DNA of 64,000 nucleotides from Parasphingopyxis sp. (GTDB lineage: Bacteria > Pseudomonadota > Alphaproteobacteria > Sphingomonadales > Sphingomonadaceae), in NCBI RefSeq assembly GCF_028279465.1, contig NZ_JANQNS010000018.1, positions 1 through 64,000 on the forward strand, read 5' to 3'. The translations under genes were made by a program, and so were the position numbers. The notes beneath the pieces were generated by a model. The model did no database searches. It was not told where the DNA came from and saw nothing but the letters and a program-made list of their open reading frames with translations. Positions 9,198 to 17,612 of the stretch are shown in pieces; the stretch's first letter is position 1; each line of letters starts with the position of its first letter.

Positions 9198-9967
9198 GTC
9201 TGCTCAGAGCCGAAGTCCTCAGCTATGCGGTCGAAGATCGTCACCTCGTAGCGGATGCGAGTTTCGATTTGGAGCGCGGTATGGTGACCGCGCTGATCGG
9301 ACCAAACGGCTCGGGCAAGACAACGCTGCTTCGTCTGGCGCTCGGCCTCCTCGCTGCCGATGACGGCACGGCGCTGATCGACGGTTTGTCGGTAACCGAA
9401 CTGACGCCGGTGGCGCGGGCCCGCCAGATCGCCTACTTGCCGCAAATGCGGCCGCTCGTCTGGCCCCAGCCAGTACGTGATATCGTCGCTCTCGGCCGGT
9501 TCGCTTACGGCGCGGCGCCCGGTCGGCTATCGGCCACCGATTCAGCGGCTGTCAATCAGGCCATCGCGTCCTGCAGCCTTGAGGGTTTTGAGGAACGCGC
9601 GGCTGACACTCTGTCGGGCGGCGAATTGTCGCGGGTGCATCTGGCCCGCGCGCTGGCTGGCGAGACACCGCTGATCGTCGCCGACGAGCCGGTGGCAGCC
9701 CTCGATCCGCGTTTCCAGCATGAAGCCATGCGGATATTCCGCAAAGTCGCCGCCGAAGGACGCGGCGTGTTGACCGTCGTGCACGATCTTGCCCTTGCAG
9801 CGCGATATGCCGATCATGTCTTGTGGATGAAGGAGGGGCGGATTGTCGCCGAGGGCTCACCGCTCGACACCTTCTCCACCGATCGTCTGGACGCAGTATT
9901 CGGCGTTAACGCGGAGGTGCGCAGAGAGGGAAGCGCCGTGCGGCTCGATATCTCCGGTCCCGCATAG
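9194..9967 (+). CDS. btuD: Cobalamin ABC transporter ATP-binding protein
   Basis: The ATPase subunit, 257 residues. It starts at GTG 9194, overlapping btuC. The Walker A is GPNGSGKTT near residue 36, the signature is LSGGELSRVHLARAL, the Walker B is LIVADEPVAALDP and the switch histidine is in VVHDLALAARYADH. This is the FecE/BtuD subfamily. It powers uptake through BtuC. CobQ starts 7 bases after its stop. Confidence 0.92.
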   Translation: MSLLRAEVLSYAVEDRHLVADASFDLERGMVTALIGPNGSGKTTLLRLALGLLAADDGTALIDGLSVTELTPVARARQIAYLPQMRPLVWPQPVRDIVALGRFAYGAAPGRLSATDSAAVNQAIASCSLEGFEERAADTLSGGELSRVHLARALAGETPLIVADEPVAALDPRFQHEAMRIFRKVAAEGRGVLTVVHDLALAARYADHVLWMKEGRIVAEGSPLDTFSTDRLDAVFGVNAEVRREGSAVRLDISGPA

Positions 9968-9974
9968 AAAGGCT

Positions 9975-11435
9975 ATGATGTCCGGCGCACTGATGTTGCA
10001 AGGCACTGGCTCCGATGTCGGCAAATCGCTGCTCGTGGCCGCATTGTGCCGGATTGCTCGAAAGCGCGGCATTCGCGTGGCCCCATTCAAGCCGCAGAAC
10101 ATGTCGAACAATGCTGCCGCCTGCCCCGGCGGTGGTGAGATCGGGCGTGCTCAAGCGCTGCAGGCGCGGGCGGCGGGCCTCGATCCGACCACGGACATGA
10201 ATCCGGTGCTCCTGAAACCCGAAACCGATCGCTGCGCCCAAATCATTCTCAATGGCTTCGCGCTGCGGCGGGCAGAGGCAGCGCGCTACATGGCCGAGCG
10301 CGGCAGTCTGCTTCCGCATGTTCTGGATGCATTTGAGCGGCTTCGCGAAACGTACGACCTCGTTATTGTGGAAGGAGCCGGGAGCCCATCCGAGGTTAAT
10401 CTACGCCGGGGCGACATCGCCAATATGGGTTTCGCGCGGGCGGCGGACGTTCCGGTCGTGCTTGTCGGCGATATCGATCGTGGCGGCGTGATTGCATCGA
10501 TCGTCGGAACAAAGGCGGTTATCGCACCCGAAGACGCGGCGATGATCGCCGGATTTGCAATCAACCGTTTTCGCGGCGACATGGCTTTGTTTTCGGATGG
10601 CATAGATTTTCTCGAGCGCAAGACGGGCTGGCCCTGTTTCGGCGTCGTGCCCTGGCTGTCATGTGCTGCGCGCCTGCCAGCCGAAGACGCTGTCGTGCTC
10701 GATCTTCGGCAAAGCGCGAGCGGCGATATTCTTGTTGCCGTACCCATGCTGTCGCGGATCAGCAATTTCGACGATCTTGATCCGTTACGCGCCGAAAATA
10801 AGGTCGAGGTCCGCTTCATACCGCCGGGCCAAGCCTTGCCACGCGACGCGGATGCAGTCGTCGTCACGGGCACGAAATCCACCATTGCCGATCTCGCGAT
10901 GCTCCGCGCGGAAGGATGGGATCATGATGTTATCGCAGCCTATCGGTCTGGAGCGCACATCATCGGTCTGTGCGGAGGTTTTCAGCTTCTCGGCACGCGG
11001 GTCGAGGATCTCGATGGCGCGGATGGCGCGCGAGGCAGCGCCGAGGGGTTGGGACTGTTCGACATGGTCACCACGATGAGCGGGGAAAAATGCGTCCGAC
11101 CAGCCCGGGGGACAACGCTTGCGCATGGAGATTCCGTCAGAGGATACGAGATCCATACAGGACGTTCGCATGGGAGAGCGCTCGCCAAGCCCTTTTGTAG
11201 ATTGGATAGCGGCGAACCCGATGGCGCCATCGGCGCCGGCGGGCGGTTGATCGGGACCTATCTCCATGGCGTTTTCGCCAGCGATGCCTTTCGAACACGG
11301 TGGCTGGGCAGTCTCAGGAAAGGCTGGACAAGCACGTTGGACTACGAACACGGCGTCGAGCGCGCGCTCGACGAACTCGCTGACGGAGTGGAAGAGGCGC
11401 TCGATATCGATGCTCTGTTCGCGCTGGCGCGATGA
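9975..11435 (+). CDS. cobQ: Cobyric acid synthase (glutamine-hydrolysing)
   Basis: CobQ adds four amide groups to adenosyl-cobyrinic acid a,c-diamide, using glutamine and ATP. The product is 486 residues, as usual for the family. The start is ATG 9975, after AAAGG; the frame runs 44 codons further back into btuD but those are shadow. The N-terminal synthetase domain shows QGTGSDVGKSLLVAALCRI and FKPQNMSNNA. The class I glutaminase domain has its nucleophile in IGLCGGFQLLG and its histidine in TYLHGVF. It is coupled to cbiB by a 4-base overlap. Confidence 0.95.
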   Translation: MMSGALMLQGTGSDVGKSLLVAALCRIARKRGIRVAPFKPQNMSNNAAACPGGGEIGRAQALQARAAGLDPTTDMNPVLLKPETDRCAQIILNGFALRRAEAARYMAERGSLLPHVLDAFERLRETYDLVIVEGAGSPSEVNLRRGDIANMGFARAADVPVVLVGDIDRGGVIASIVGTKAVIAPEDAAMIAGFAINRFRGDMALFSDGIDFLERKTGWPCFGVVPWLSCAARLPAEDAVVLDLRQSASGDILVAVPMLSRISNFDDLDPLRAENKVEVRFIPPGQALPRDADAVVVTGTKSTIADLAMLRAEGWDHDVIAAYRSGAHIIGLCGGFQLLGTRVEDLDGADGARGSAEGLGLFDMVTTMSGEKCVRPARGTTLAHGDSVRGYEIHTGRSHGRALAKPFCRLDSGEPDGAIGAGGRLIGTYLHGVFASDAFRTRWLGSLRKGWTSTLDYEHGVERALDELADGVEEALDIDALFALAR

Positions 11436-12379
11436 TGGCGCTTTGGATCATGCTGGCCGCATTGGCGTTGGAAGTGTTTTTCACATGGCCTGACGCCCTC
11501 GATCGGCGGATCGGCCATCCGGTACGCTGGTTCGGTTGGCTGGTTTCGCAAGCCGAACAGCTAACCAACCACGATCAGTTTCCAAGATATGCGCGGATCG
11601 CCTTGGGCGCTGTCGCCGCACTCGTGCTGGTGGCATTGGCGGGAACTATTGGAGTGGCTCTCGCTCGTCTTTTGCCAGACGGGATCGCGGGTTTCGCGCT
11701 TGCGGTTCTGGTAGCATGGAGCTTGATTGCCGCACGCTCGCTGCACGAACATGTCTCGGCCGTCTGCACGGGGTTCGCAAATGAAGGACTTGAGGCCGCA
11801 CGCAACGCGCTCGGGGATATCGTCGGTCGCGAAACAGCCTCGCTTGATGAAGCGGGCGTCGCGCGCGCTGCGATCGAAAGCCTTGCCGAGAACGCCTCCG
11901 ATGGCGTGACCGCGCCACTTTTCTGGGGGGCTTTGCTCGGGCTTCCGGGCCTGTTCGCCTATAAGGCGATCAATACGCTCGACTCGATGATCGGCCACAA
12001 AAACGAGCGCTACGAAGCATTCGGCAAGGCAGCGGCGATGCTCGATGATATCGCCAACCTCATCCCTGCACGCCTTACGGGGCTGTTGTTCGCCCTTTGT
12101 GCGCGCTCCTCACACGCATTTTGGACCATGGCGCGCGACGCCGGCAAGCATCGCTCGCCGAACGCCGGCTGGCCCGAGGCCGCGATGGCGGGCGCACTCA
12201 ATGTGCGTCTTTCGGGGCCGCGCTGCTATGGTGACGGAATGACGGGTGACCCTTGGCTGAATGAAGGCGCGCGCGATCCTGCGATGACGGACCTTGCATC
12301 GGGTCTGTCGTTATACCGCCGGGTCGTCTTCATGATTGCCCTCCTGCTCGCAATCGCCGGTTTGACGCTATTTCTATGA
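11432..12379 (+). CDS. cbiB: Adenosylcobinamide-phosphate synthase
   Basis: The membrane enzyme that attaches (R)-1-amino-2-propanol phosphate to cobyric acid (CbiB; called CobD in Pseudomonas). It has 315 residues with several hydrophobic segments. Family signatures seen are WPDALDRRIGHPVRWFGWLV near the N-terminus, ASDGVTAPLFWGALLGLPG in the middle, and KAINTLDSMIGHKNERY. The start overlaps cobQ and the end overlaps the next gene, which makes its side-chain substrate. Confidence 0.94.
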   Translation: MMALWIMLAALALEVFFTWPDALDRRIGHPVRWFGWLVSQAEQLTNHDQFPRYARIALGAVAALVLVALAGTIGVALARLLPDGIAGFALAVLVAWSLIAARSLHEHVSAVCTGFANEGLEAARNALGDIVGRETASLDEAGVARAAIESLAENASDGVTAPLFWGALLGLPGLFAYKAINTLDSMIGHKNERYEAFGKAAAMLDDIANLIPARLTGLLFALCARSSHAFWTMARDAGKHRSPNAGWPEAAMAGALNVRLSGPRCYGDGMTGDPWLNEGARDPAMTDLASGLSLYRRVVFMIALLLAIAGLTLFL

Positions 12380-13377
12380 CAGAAGATGACCTGATCACCG
12401 GGCATGGCGGCCGGATCAACGCGATGGCCAGAGCGTTTCCGGATGCCCCCCTGCCCTGGATCGACCTTTCGACCGGGATCAGTCCATTTACCTATCCGTT
12501 GCCGGCGATCGCGCAAGACGCATGGGAACGCCTGCCGACGGCTTCGGCGCGCGACGCTTGCGAGCGATCTATGGTATCGACCTTTGGTTGCGATCCGGCA
12601 GTATGCCGAGCCGTTGCGGGAACCGAGATCGTCATCCGGCAGTTACCTGCGGTCCTCGGCGCGCGCCGGGTAGCGCTGCGCACGCCGAGTTATATCGATC
12701 ATGCTTTGGCTTGGGGCGCGGCCGGGGCCGAGATCCTGTCGGTATCGGAGCCGCTCGCCATGGCCAGTGAAGTGGATGCGATCGTGATCGTCAATCCCAA
12801 CAATCCGGACGGGTATCGATGGCCGCTGGATCGGATCGAGGCTGCACGTGAAACCCTCGCCGCACGGAATGGTTGGCTGATCGTTGACGAGGCTTATGCC
12901 GATCTCGAACCGAAAAGGAGCATGGCGGCAGCCGCTGGAAAGGAAGGCCTTGTCGTTCTTCGCTCCTTTGGCAAGTTCTTCGGCCTGGCCGGCATCCGCC
13001 TCGGCGCGGTGCTCGCGCCGTCCGGGCTGTTGGAACGGCTCGATGCGCGGCTTGGCGACTGGGATGTTTCGGGACCCGCGCTCAGCGTGGGCGCTGCCGC
13101 ATATAGGGATCGTGACTGGCAAGAAGCGACCCGTGAACGGCTTCGCGACGCATCGCTCTCTTTGCGTGAAATGTTGGCATCGACCGAACTTCGAGACATT
13201 GGCGGCACCGACCTGTTTCGATTTGCGTTTACTTCAGATGCCGGGTTGTTGTGGCGGCAACTTGCGGAACAGGGCATTGCAATCCGACGGTTCGCCGGAG
13301 ATCTACATCATGTTCGCATCGGCCTGCCCGGAACCGACCGCTCCTTGGCCCGCCTTCGTGCAGCACTCAGCCTTTGA
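12376..13377 (+). CDS. cobD: Threonine-phosphate decarboxylase (PLP-dependent)
   Basis: A class I/II aminotransferase-fold enzyme of 333 residues, related to Salmonella CobD (CobC in Pseudomonas). It makes aminopropanol phosphate, the substrate of CbiB. GHGGRINAMARAFP near the N-terminus and LDLSTGI-like IDLSTGISPF are family hallmarks. The PLP-binding lysine is in RSFGKFFGLAGIRLG, and VNPNNPDG binds the cofactor. It overlaps cbiB by 4 bases. Its 3' end overlaps the end of the opposing cobU by 11 bases, so no terminator fits between them. Confidence 0.92.
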   Translation: MTEDDLITGHGGRINAMARAFPDAPLPWIDLSTGISPFTYPLPAIAQDAWERLPTASARDACERSMVSTFGCDPAVCRAVAGTEIVIRQLPAVLGARRVALRTPSYIDHALAWGAAGAEILSVSEPLAMASEVDAIVIVNPNNPDGYRWPLDRIEAARETLAARNGWLIVDEAYADLEPKRSMAAAAGKEGLVVLRSFGKFFGLAGIRLGAVLAPSGLLERLDARLGDWDVSGPALSVGAAAYRDRDWQEATRERLRDASLSLREMLASTELRDIGGTDLFRFAFTSDAGLLWRQLAEQGIAIRRFAGDLHHVRIGLPGTDRSLARLRAALSL

Positions 13378-13861
13378 TGCGGAGCGGAATCCCAGCAACG
13401 ACCAGTTCGACTGTTTCGCTTATCTCGGCAAGACGTTGGTTCATGCGTCCATGGACATCGCGGAAGCGCCGACCCAGCGGCGTATCCGGGACTATGCCGT
13501 AACCGACCTCGTTGCTTACCATGACGATCGGATTGGCGGAGCCGCGAATAGCTGCAATGAGCCTTTTCATATCGCCATCTGTATCCCGCCCCGCGAGCAT
13601 GATGTTGGACAGCCAGATTGTGCAGCAATCGATCAAGACGGTGGCTGTTGGCGCTTGGTCAATCGCGTCTGCCAACGCGATGGGAGCCTCGATCGTTCGC
13701 CATTCACTGCCGCGTTCGGAGCGATGACGGCATATTCTTTCCTTCATTTCAGCATCATGCGCTTCGGCGGTAGCCACAAATACGTACGGAGCAGGCATTT
13801 TTTTCGCAAGCTCTAGCGCATGACGGCTCTTTCCGGACCGAGCTCCACCGAGAATCAACAC
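13367..13861 (-). CDS. cobU: Adenosylcobinamide kinase / adenosylcobinamide-phosphate guanylyltransferase
   Basis: CobU/CobP phosphorylates adenosylcobinamide and then links it to GMP. The P-loop ILGGARSGKSRHALEL stands at the very N-terminus, and the guanylyltransferase segment VSNEVGYGIVPDTPLGRRFRD is present. The GTG at 13861 is taken as start because the protein then begins directly with the P-loop strand (164 residues; family 170-185). The open frame reaches to 14029 but that part is DUF1289 coding in another frame. It lies 8 bases behind the DUF1289 gene in the same direction. The exact start is uncertain by a few codons. Confidence 0.9.
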   Translation of the reverse strand: MLILGGARSGKSRHALELAKKMPAPYVFVATAEAHDAEMKERICRHRSERGSEWRTIEAPIALADAIDQAPTATVLIDCCTIWLSNIMLAGRDTDGDMKRLIAAIRGSANPIVMVSNEVGYGIVPDTPLGRRFRDVHGRMNQRLAEISETVELVVAGIPLRIKG

Positions 13862-13869
13862 CGGCCCGA

Positions 13870-14064
13870 TTATGTTTTCTCCCTCAGGGCAAGGCGTACG
13901 GCTGCCAGTCGGGCGATTTCCTGTTGCTCGGCCAAACCGGCCTGCGACCAACGACCGATTTCGTCGAGTGTACGTCCGCACCCAATGCAGATCGATCCGT
14001 CTTGCGACAAGCGGCACACGGCTTGGCATGGCGAAGTCACAGGTTGCTCAATCGGCGGTGACAT
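13870..14064 (-). CDS. DUF1289 domain-containing small protein
   Basis: A 64-residue protein with the DUF1289 cysteine pattern, SPCQAVCRLSQDGSICIGCG, followed by RTLDEIGRWSQAG. Four cysteines in this arrangement suggest metal or Fe-S binding. Its function in the family is not established. It is the first gene of a two-gene unit with cobU, which is a common place for it in alphaproteobacteria as far as I recall. The promoter must lie in the 250 bases upstream. Confidence 0.85.
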   Translation of the reverse strand: MSPPIEQPVTSPCQAVCRLSQDGSICIGCGRTLDEIGRWSQAGLAEQQEIARLAAVRLALREKT

Positions 14065-14073
14065 AGTGAAACG

Positions 14074-14247
14074 CTAGCTGTAACGAGCCGTCAGAGCAAA
14101 GTTCTCGTTTACTTGTCGAGATTTTGTGACCAGCCCACCCTCTTCTGCTACCAGCAAACCTCGGCTTCCGACCGCATCTGCGCAGCTCTCCACCGCAAAA
14201 TTTCCATACATCGCAAAGTTGGAAGACGCACCGCGCGAAAGCGTTAC
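14074..14247 (-). pseudogene. Possible 3' remnant of an outer-membrane or surface protein gene
   Basis: Reading the minus strand, an open stretch of about 57 codons ends at a TAG (14074-14076). It reads like structured protein (LSRGASSNFAMYGNFAVES, then a segment ending RQVNENFALTARYS). The alternation of polar and aromatic residues suggests beta strands. No plausible start with a ribosome site exists, and stops interrupt the frame upstream. I cannot name the family; it may equally be chance coding potential in the promoter of the DUF1289-cobU unit. Confidence 0.25.
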
Positions 14248-14314
14248 CCGCGATCAAGCAGGCATTCTGTCACACAGATCCGTCTTGGTTCGAGTTAGTG
14301 CTTCGCGTCCGCCA

Positions 14315-16783
14315 TTATTGCGATTCGTTCACGTCATCCAAGGCATAGGCGATCACATACCCGCCCTCACCATCGCGGATGCTCTGGGAATCGAGATATT
14401 CGCCCGTCGCCGGATCGCGTGGATAGCGCCAACTGGGATTGGGGACGGTGACGATCAGAATCTGGCGGCCGGACCGTTCCGAAACGTATGTCATCGGCGT
14501 CGCCTGGCCATGGCCTGGCAAGTCGGCTGACCAGCGCACTTCGCCCGTCCGCAGATCGAAGGCGCGCACGGTCCGGTCCATGGTCGAGCTGATAAAGGTG
14601 AGCCCGCCGCGGGTCGTCATGGTACCGGCGCGGACCGCGGTGCCGACCTGGAAAGGCAGGCCGAGCCGCATGTTGAACGGCCCGGAATCGCGCATGCTGC
14701 CGACCGGGCGGCTCCACAGTAGTTCCTGGGTGTTGAGATCGATGACTGCGATCCGCGACCAGGGCGGTTCGAAACAGGGGGTCATGGTCCCCAGCCGCGA
14801 CATGAACGGCATAGGCAGACCGAAATAGCGGATCCGCGCATGGTCATAAGGATCGTCGGCCCGCGGTTCGCGCGGTTCAGGCATCGGCGCATCCTCGTCC
14901 ATCCGCACGGCCGGATGCTGCTCGCCGAGGAGCAGTGCACCGCGCGGCCCCGCTTCGGCGATCTGCTCGGGCGTGATGAGTAGCAGCCGGTGCGCGAGCA
15001 GCATCGGGGCGGCAACGAGCAGGCCATTGTCCGCATCGACCGAGACGCTGCCCCAGTTGAAACCGCCGAAATTCCCGGGAGCGATCAACGTACCGCCGCG
15101 CGTCGGTGGCGTGTACATCCCTTCGTAGCGCATCATGCGATATTCGATCCGGCAGACCATCTGGTCGATCGGCGTAAGGCCCCACATGTCCCGCTCATGC
15201 CGATAGGGATGGAAATTGGGTAAGGACGAGAAGGGCTGGGTCGGCGACAGATATTCGCCGATTTCGGGGTCCTGCGGAACGGGGCGTTCCTCGATCGGGA
15301 AGACCGGCGTTCCGTCGCGCCGGTCGAGCAGGAATATCTCGCCCATTTTCGTCGGGACGACGACGGACGGGACGCGCTCGCCGTCGCGGGTCACATCGAC
15401 CAGAACCGGCTGCGCGGGAAGATCGTAATCCCAGATATCGTGATGCACGGTCTGGAAGCGCCAGCGCGCCTCGCCGGTGCTACCGTCGATGGCGACGATC
15501 GCGGAGGACCATTCATCGTCGAACGGTCGCCGCGCGCCGCCGAAATAGTCAGGATTGGCATTGCCGGTCGGCGCATAGATCAGGTCGAGCTCGGGATCGT
15601 AGCTCATGATCGACCAGACATTAGGCGTGCCGGGCGTATAAGTCTCGCCCTCTTCGGGTGCGCCGCGATTGTCCGGGTTGCCCAGATCCCACGCCCATGC
15701 GAGTTCGCCGCTCATGGCATCGAAGGCGCGCACGACGCCGGACGGCAGGCCGAGATCCTGCGAATCGAGGACGAGGCCGCCGACCACCAGATTGTCGCCG
15801 GCGACCAGCGGGGGCGAGGTATGGTAATATTCCTTGCGCAGATGCTCGCCCATGCCCTCGCGCAGATTGACGATGCCGTTCGCGCCGAAATCCTCGCACG
15901 GTTCGCCGGTTTCAGCATCGACGGCAATCAGGCTGGCATCCACTGTGGCAGTCACGATCCGGGTCGGACACTGGCCTTCATAATCTTCCGGTGCTTGGTG
16001 ATAGGCGACGCCGCGGCAGGTGATCGCATATTGATGATTGTCGGGCGGGGTGATGTCGGGCGTGTGCCGCCACACCTCTTCGCCGGTTTCCGCGTCGAGC
16101 GCGATCATCACGTTGAGAGCCGCGCAGAGATAAAGCCGGTCGCCGATCGCAAGTGGTGTCGCTTTGAAATCTTCCTCGACACCCGTGCGGTAGCGCCAGA
16201 TTTCCCGCAGATCGCCGACCGTTTCCGTGTTGATCTGTTCGATCGCGGCGAAGCGCGTGCCGCCGGCCGTGTTGCCATAATGCGGCCAATCCGTGGTGAG
16301 TTGTTCCGGCTCGCCGTCGCGCACCGTACCGGTGCCATTCTGGACATAGCCCTGCAGGCTGGCGATCAGCAGCAGGGCGACTGCGGCGAGGCTTGGGCCG
16401 CCGACAAACCAGCGATTGGGGGTTTTGGGCTCGCTATCGGCATCATCCCCTCCACGCGCGAGCGACTGGCGGTACCATGGGGTGAGGAACCACAGGCCGA
16501 GGACCAGCCAAGCTGCGATGCGCGGTAGAAGCGCGAGGAAATCGAAGCCCGCCTCGAACAGCGACCAGATGACAGTGAGGGCGAGAATGGTACTGTAAAC
16601 CGCGATGGCAGACGGTTTGCGCCGGATCATCAGCACGGCAGTGGTAAGTGTCGCGATGCCGGCCAGGACGTAATAGGGGCTGCCGCCGAGATAGACGAGA
16701 AATCCGCCGGGCACGGTCAAGAGCAGGCCGATAAGCAGCAGCAGGACGATATAAATCCAATGCGCGATTTTGGAGAAGATCAT
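14315..16783 (-). CDS. Membrane-bound PQQ-dependent dehydrogenase, glucose/quinate/shikimate family
   Basis: An 822-residue quinoprotein. The first ~130 residues hold four to five membrane segments, as in Gcd/QuiA, and the rest is the periplasmic eight-bladed PQQ propeller with repeated tryptophan-docking segments such as DAETGEEVWRH, DAMSGELAWAWD, DLNTQELLWSRPVG and DLRTGEVRWSADLPG. It oxidises a sugar or cyclic alcohol and passes electrons to ubiquinone. The exact substrate cannot be read from sequence. It is the last gene of VOC-SDR-PQQ dehydrogenase (62 bases after the SDR), which suggests a special alcohol substrate rather than housekeeping glucose oxidation. Confidence 0.9.
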   Translation of the reverse strand: MIFSKIAHWIYIVLLLLIGLLLTVPGGFLVYLGGSPYYVLAGIATLTTAVLMIRRKPSAIAVYSTILALTVIWSLFEAGFDFLALLPRIAAWLVLGLWFLTPWYRQSLARGGDDADSEPKTPNRWFVGGPSLAAVALLLIASLQGYVQNGTGTVRDGEPEQLTTDWPHYGNTAGGTRFAAIEQINTETVGDLREIWRYRTGVEEDFKATPLAIGDRLYLCAALNVMIALDAETGEEVWRHTPDITPPDNHQYAITCRGVAYHQAPEDYEGQCPTRIVTATVDASLIAVDAETGEPCEDFGANGIVNLREGMGEHLRKEYYHTSPPLVAGDNLVVGGLVLDSQDLGLPSGVVRAFDAMSGELAWAWDLGNPDNRGAPEEGETYTPGTPNVWSIMSYDPELDLIYAPTGNANPDYFGGARRPFDDEWSSAIVAIDGSTGEARWRFQTVHHDIWDYDLPAQPVLVDVTRDGERVPSVVVPTKMGEIFLLDRRDGTPVFPIEERPVPQDPEIGEYLSPTQPFSSLPNFHPYRHERDMWGLTPIDQMVCRIEYRMMRYEGMYTPPTRGGTLIAPGNFGGFNWGSVSVDADNGLLVAAPMLLAHRLLLITPEQIAEAGPRGALLLGEQHPAVRMDEDAPMPEPREPRADDPYDHARIRYFGLPMPFMSRLGTMTPCFEPPWSRIAVIDLNTQELLWSRPVGSMRDSGPFNMRLGLPFQVGTAVRAGTMTTRGGLTFISSTMDRTVRAFDLRTGEVRWSADLPGHGQATPMTYVSERSGRQILIVTVPNPSWRYPRDPATGEYLDSQSIRDGEGGYVIAYALDDVNESQ

Positions 16784-16845
16784 AGGCTGGCGCCGCCTTG
16801 TTTCGCGGGACGATCGACAGAGTGCGGGGTATCGCTCGTCATCGG

Positions 16846-17607
16846 TTACATCGGGAAAATCGTGTGCCCGCCATCGAGCACAATGCTCTGGCCGGTCATA
16901 AAATCGCTATGGTCGGAGGCGAGAAACACGGCCACGCCTTCCATATCTTCGAGTACGCCGATCCGGCCGATGACCGATCGTCTGCGGCAGGCGTCCTGGA
17001 ATTCCTGCGGCGTGTCCGTCGACATTTCGGTCTCGATAAAGCCGGGCAGGATCGCGTTCACGCGGATTCCCGCTTGGCCGAGCTCCACGGCGAGCGCCTG
17101 TACGAGGCCGCGCACCGCCGCCTTGGTGGTCGAATAACCGGCGGCTCCGCCCGTTCCCATCAGTGCGGCGACCGAGGACGTGACGACGAGCCGCCCGCCC
17201 GATTGCCGCGCGAGAAGATGCTCGGTAACGGGCCGCCAGGTCTGCACCACGCTCATCAGATTGAGATCGATGGTGCGCAACCAGGTCTCCCGATCGGTCA
17301 GGTGGGACATGCCGCGAAATCCGCCGCCCCCCGCATTGGCGAAGCAACTGTCGACCTGGCCGAAGCGCGTGATCGTCTGCGTGAATGCCTCGGCGATCTG
17401 GCTTTCGTCGGTAACGTCGCATGCGAAAGCCTCGGCGTCGCCACCCATCGCCCGCAATTCTTCAGCGGCGCCCTGATTCTTGTCGGCATTCCGCCCCCAG
17501 AGCGCGACCTTGGCGCCGCATTTCACGAGGCCTCGGCCATAGGCAAGGCCCAGTCCGCCATTGCCGCCCGTTACGAGGGCGACCTTGCCCGCAAGATCGA
17601 ACATCAT
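16846..17607 (-). CDS. SDR family NAD(P)-dependent oxidoreductase
   Basis: A classical short-chain dehydrogenase of 253 residues. The cofactor motif is ALVTGGNGGLGLAYG (TGxxxGxG), NAG is in FANAGGGGF, the catalytic serine is in VVTSSVAAL and the YxxxK pair in YSTTKAA. DGGHTIFPM ends the protein. It should interconvert an alcohol and a ketone in the pathway served by this operon. It begins 5 bases after the VOC gene stop, so both are co-transcribed. Confidence 0.93.
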   Translation of the reverse strand: MMFDLAGKVALVTGGNGGLGLAYGRGLVKCGAKVALWGRNADKNQGAAEELRAMGGDAEAFACDVTDESQIAEAFTQTITRFGQVDSCFANAGGGGFRGMSHLTDRETWLRTIDLNLMSVVQTWRPVTEHLLARQSGGRLVVTSSVAALMGTGGAAGYSTTKAAVRGLVQALAVELGQAGIRVNAILPGFIETEMSTDTPQEFQDACRRRSVIGRIGVLEDMEGVAVFLASDHSDFMTGQSIVLDGGHTIFPM

Positions 17608-17612
17608 GATTC

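Noticed and set aside
15440-16528. 362-codon plus-strand frame opposite the PQQ dehydrogenase
   Set aside because: It is the antisense shadow of a GC-rich gene with clear PQQ-propeller repeats; no family in the shadow.
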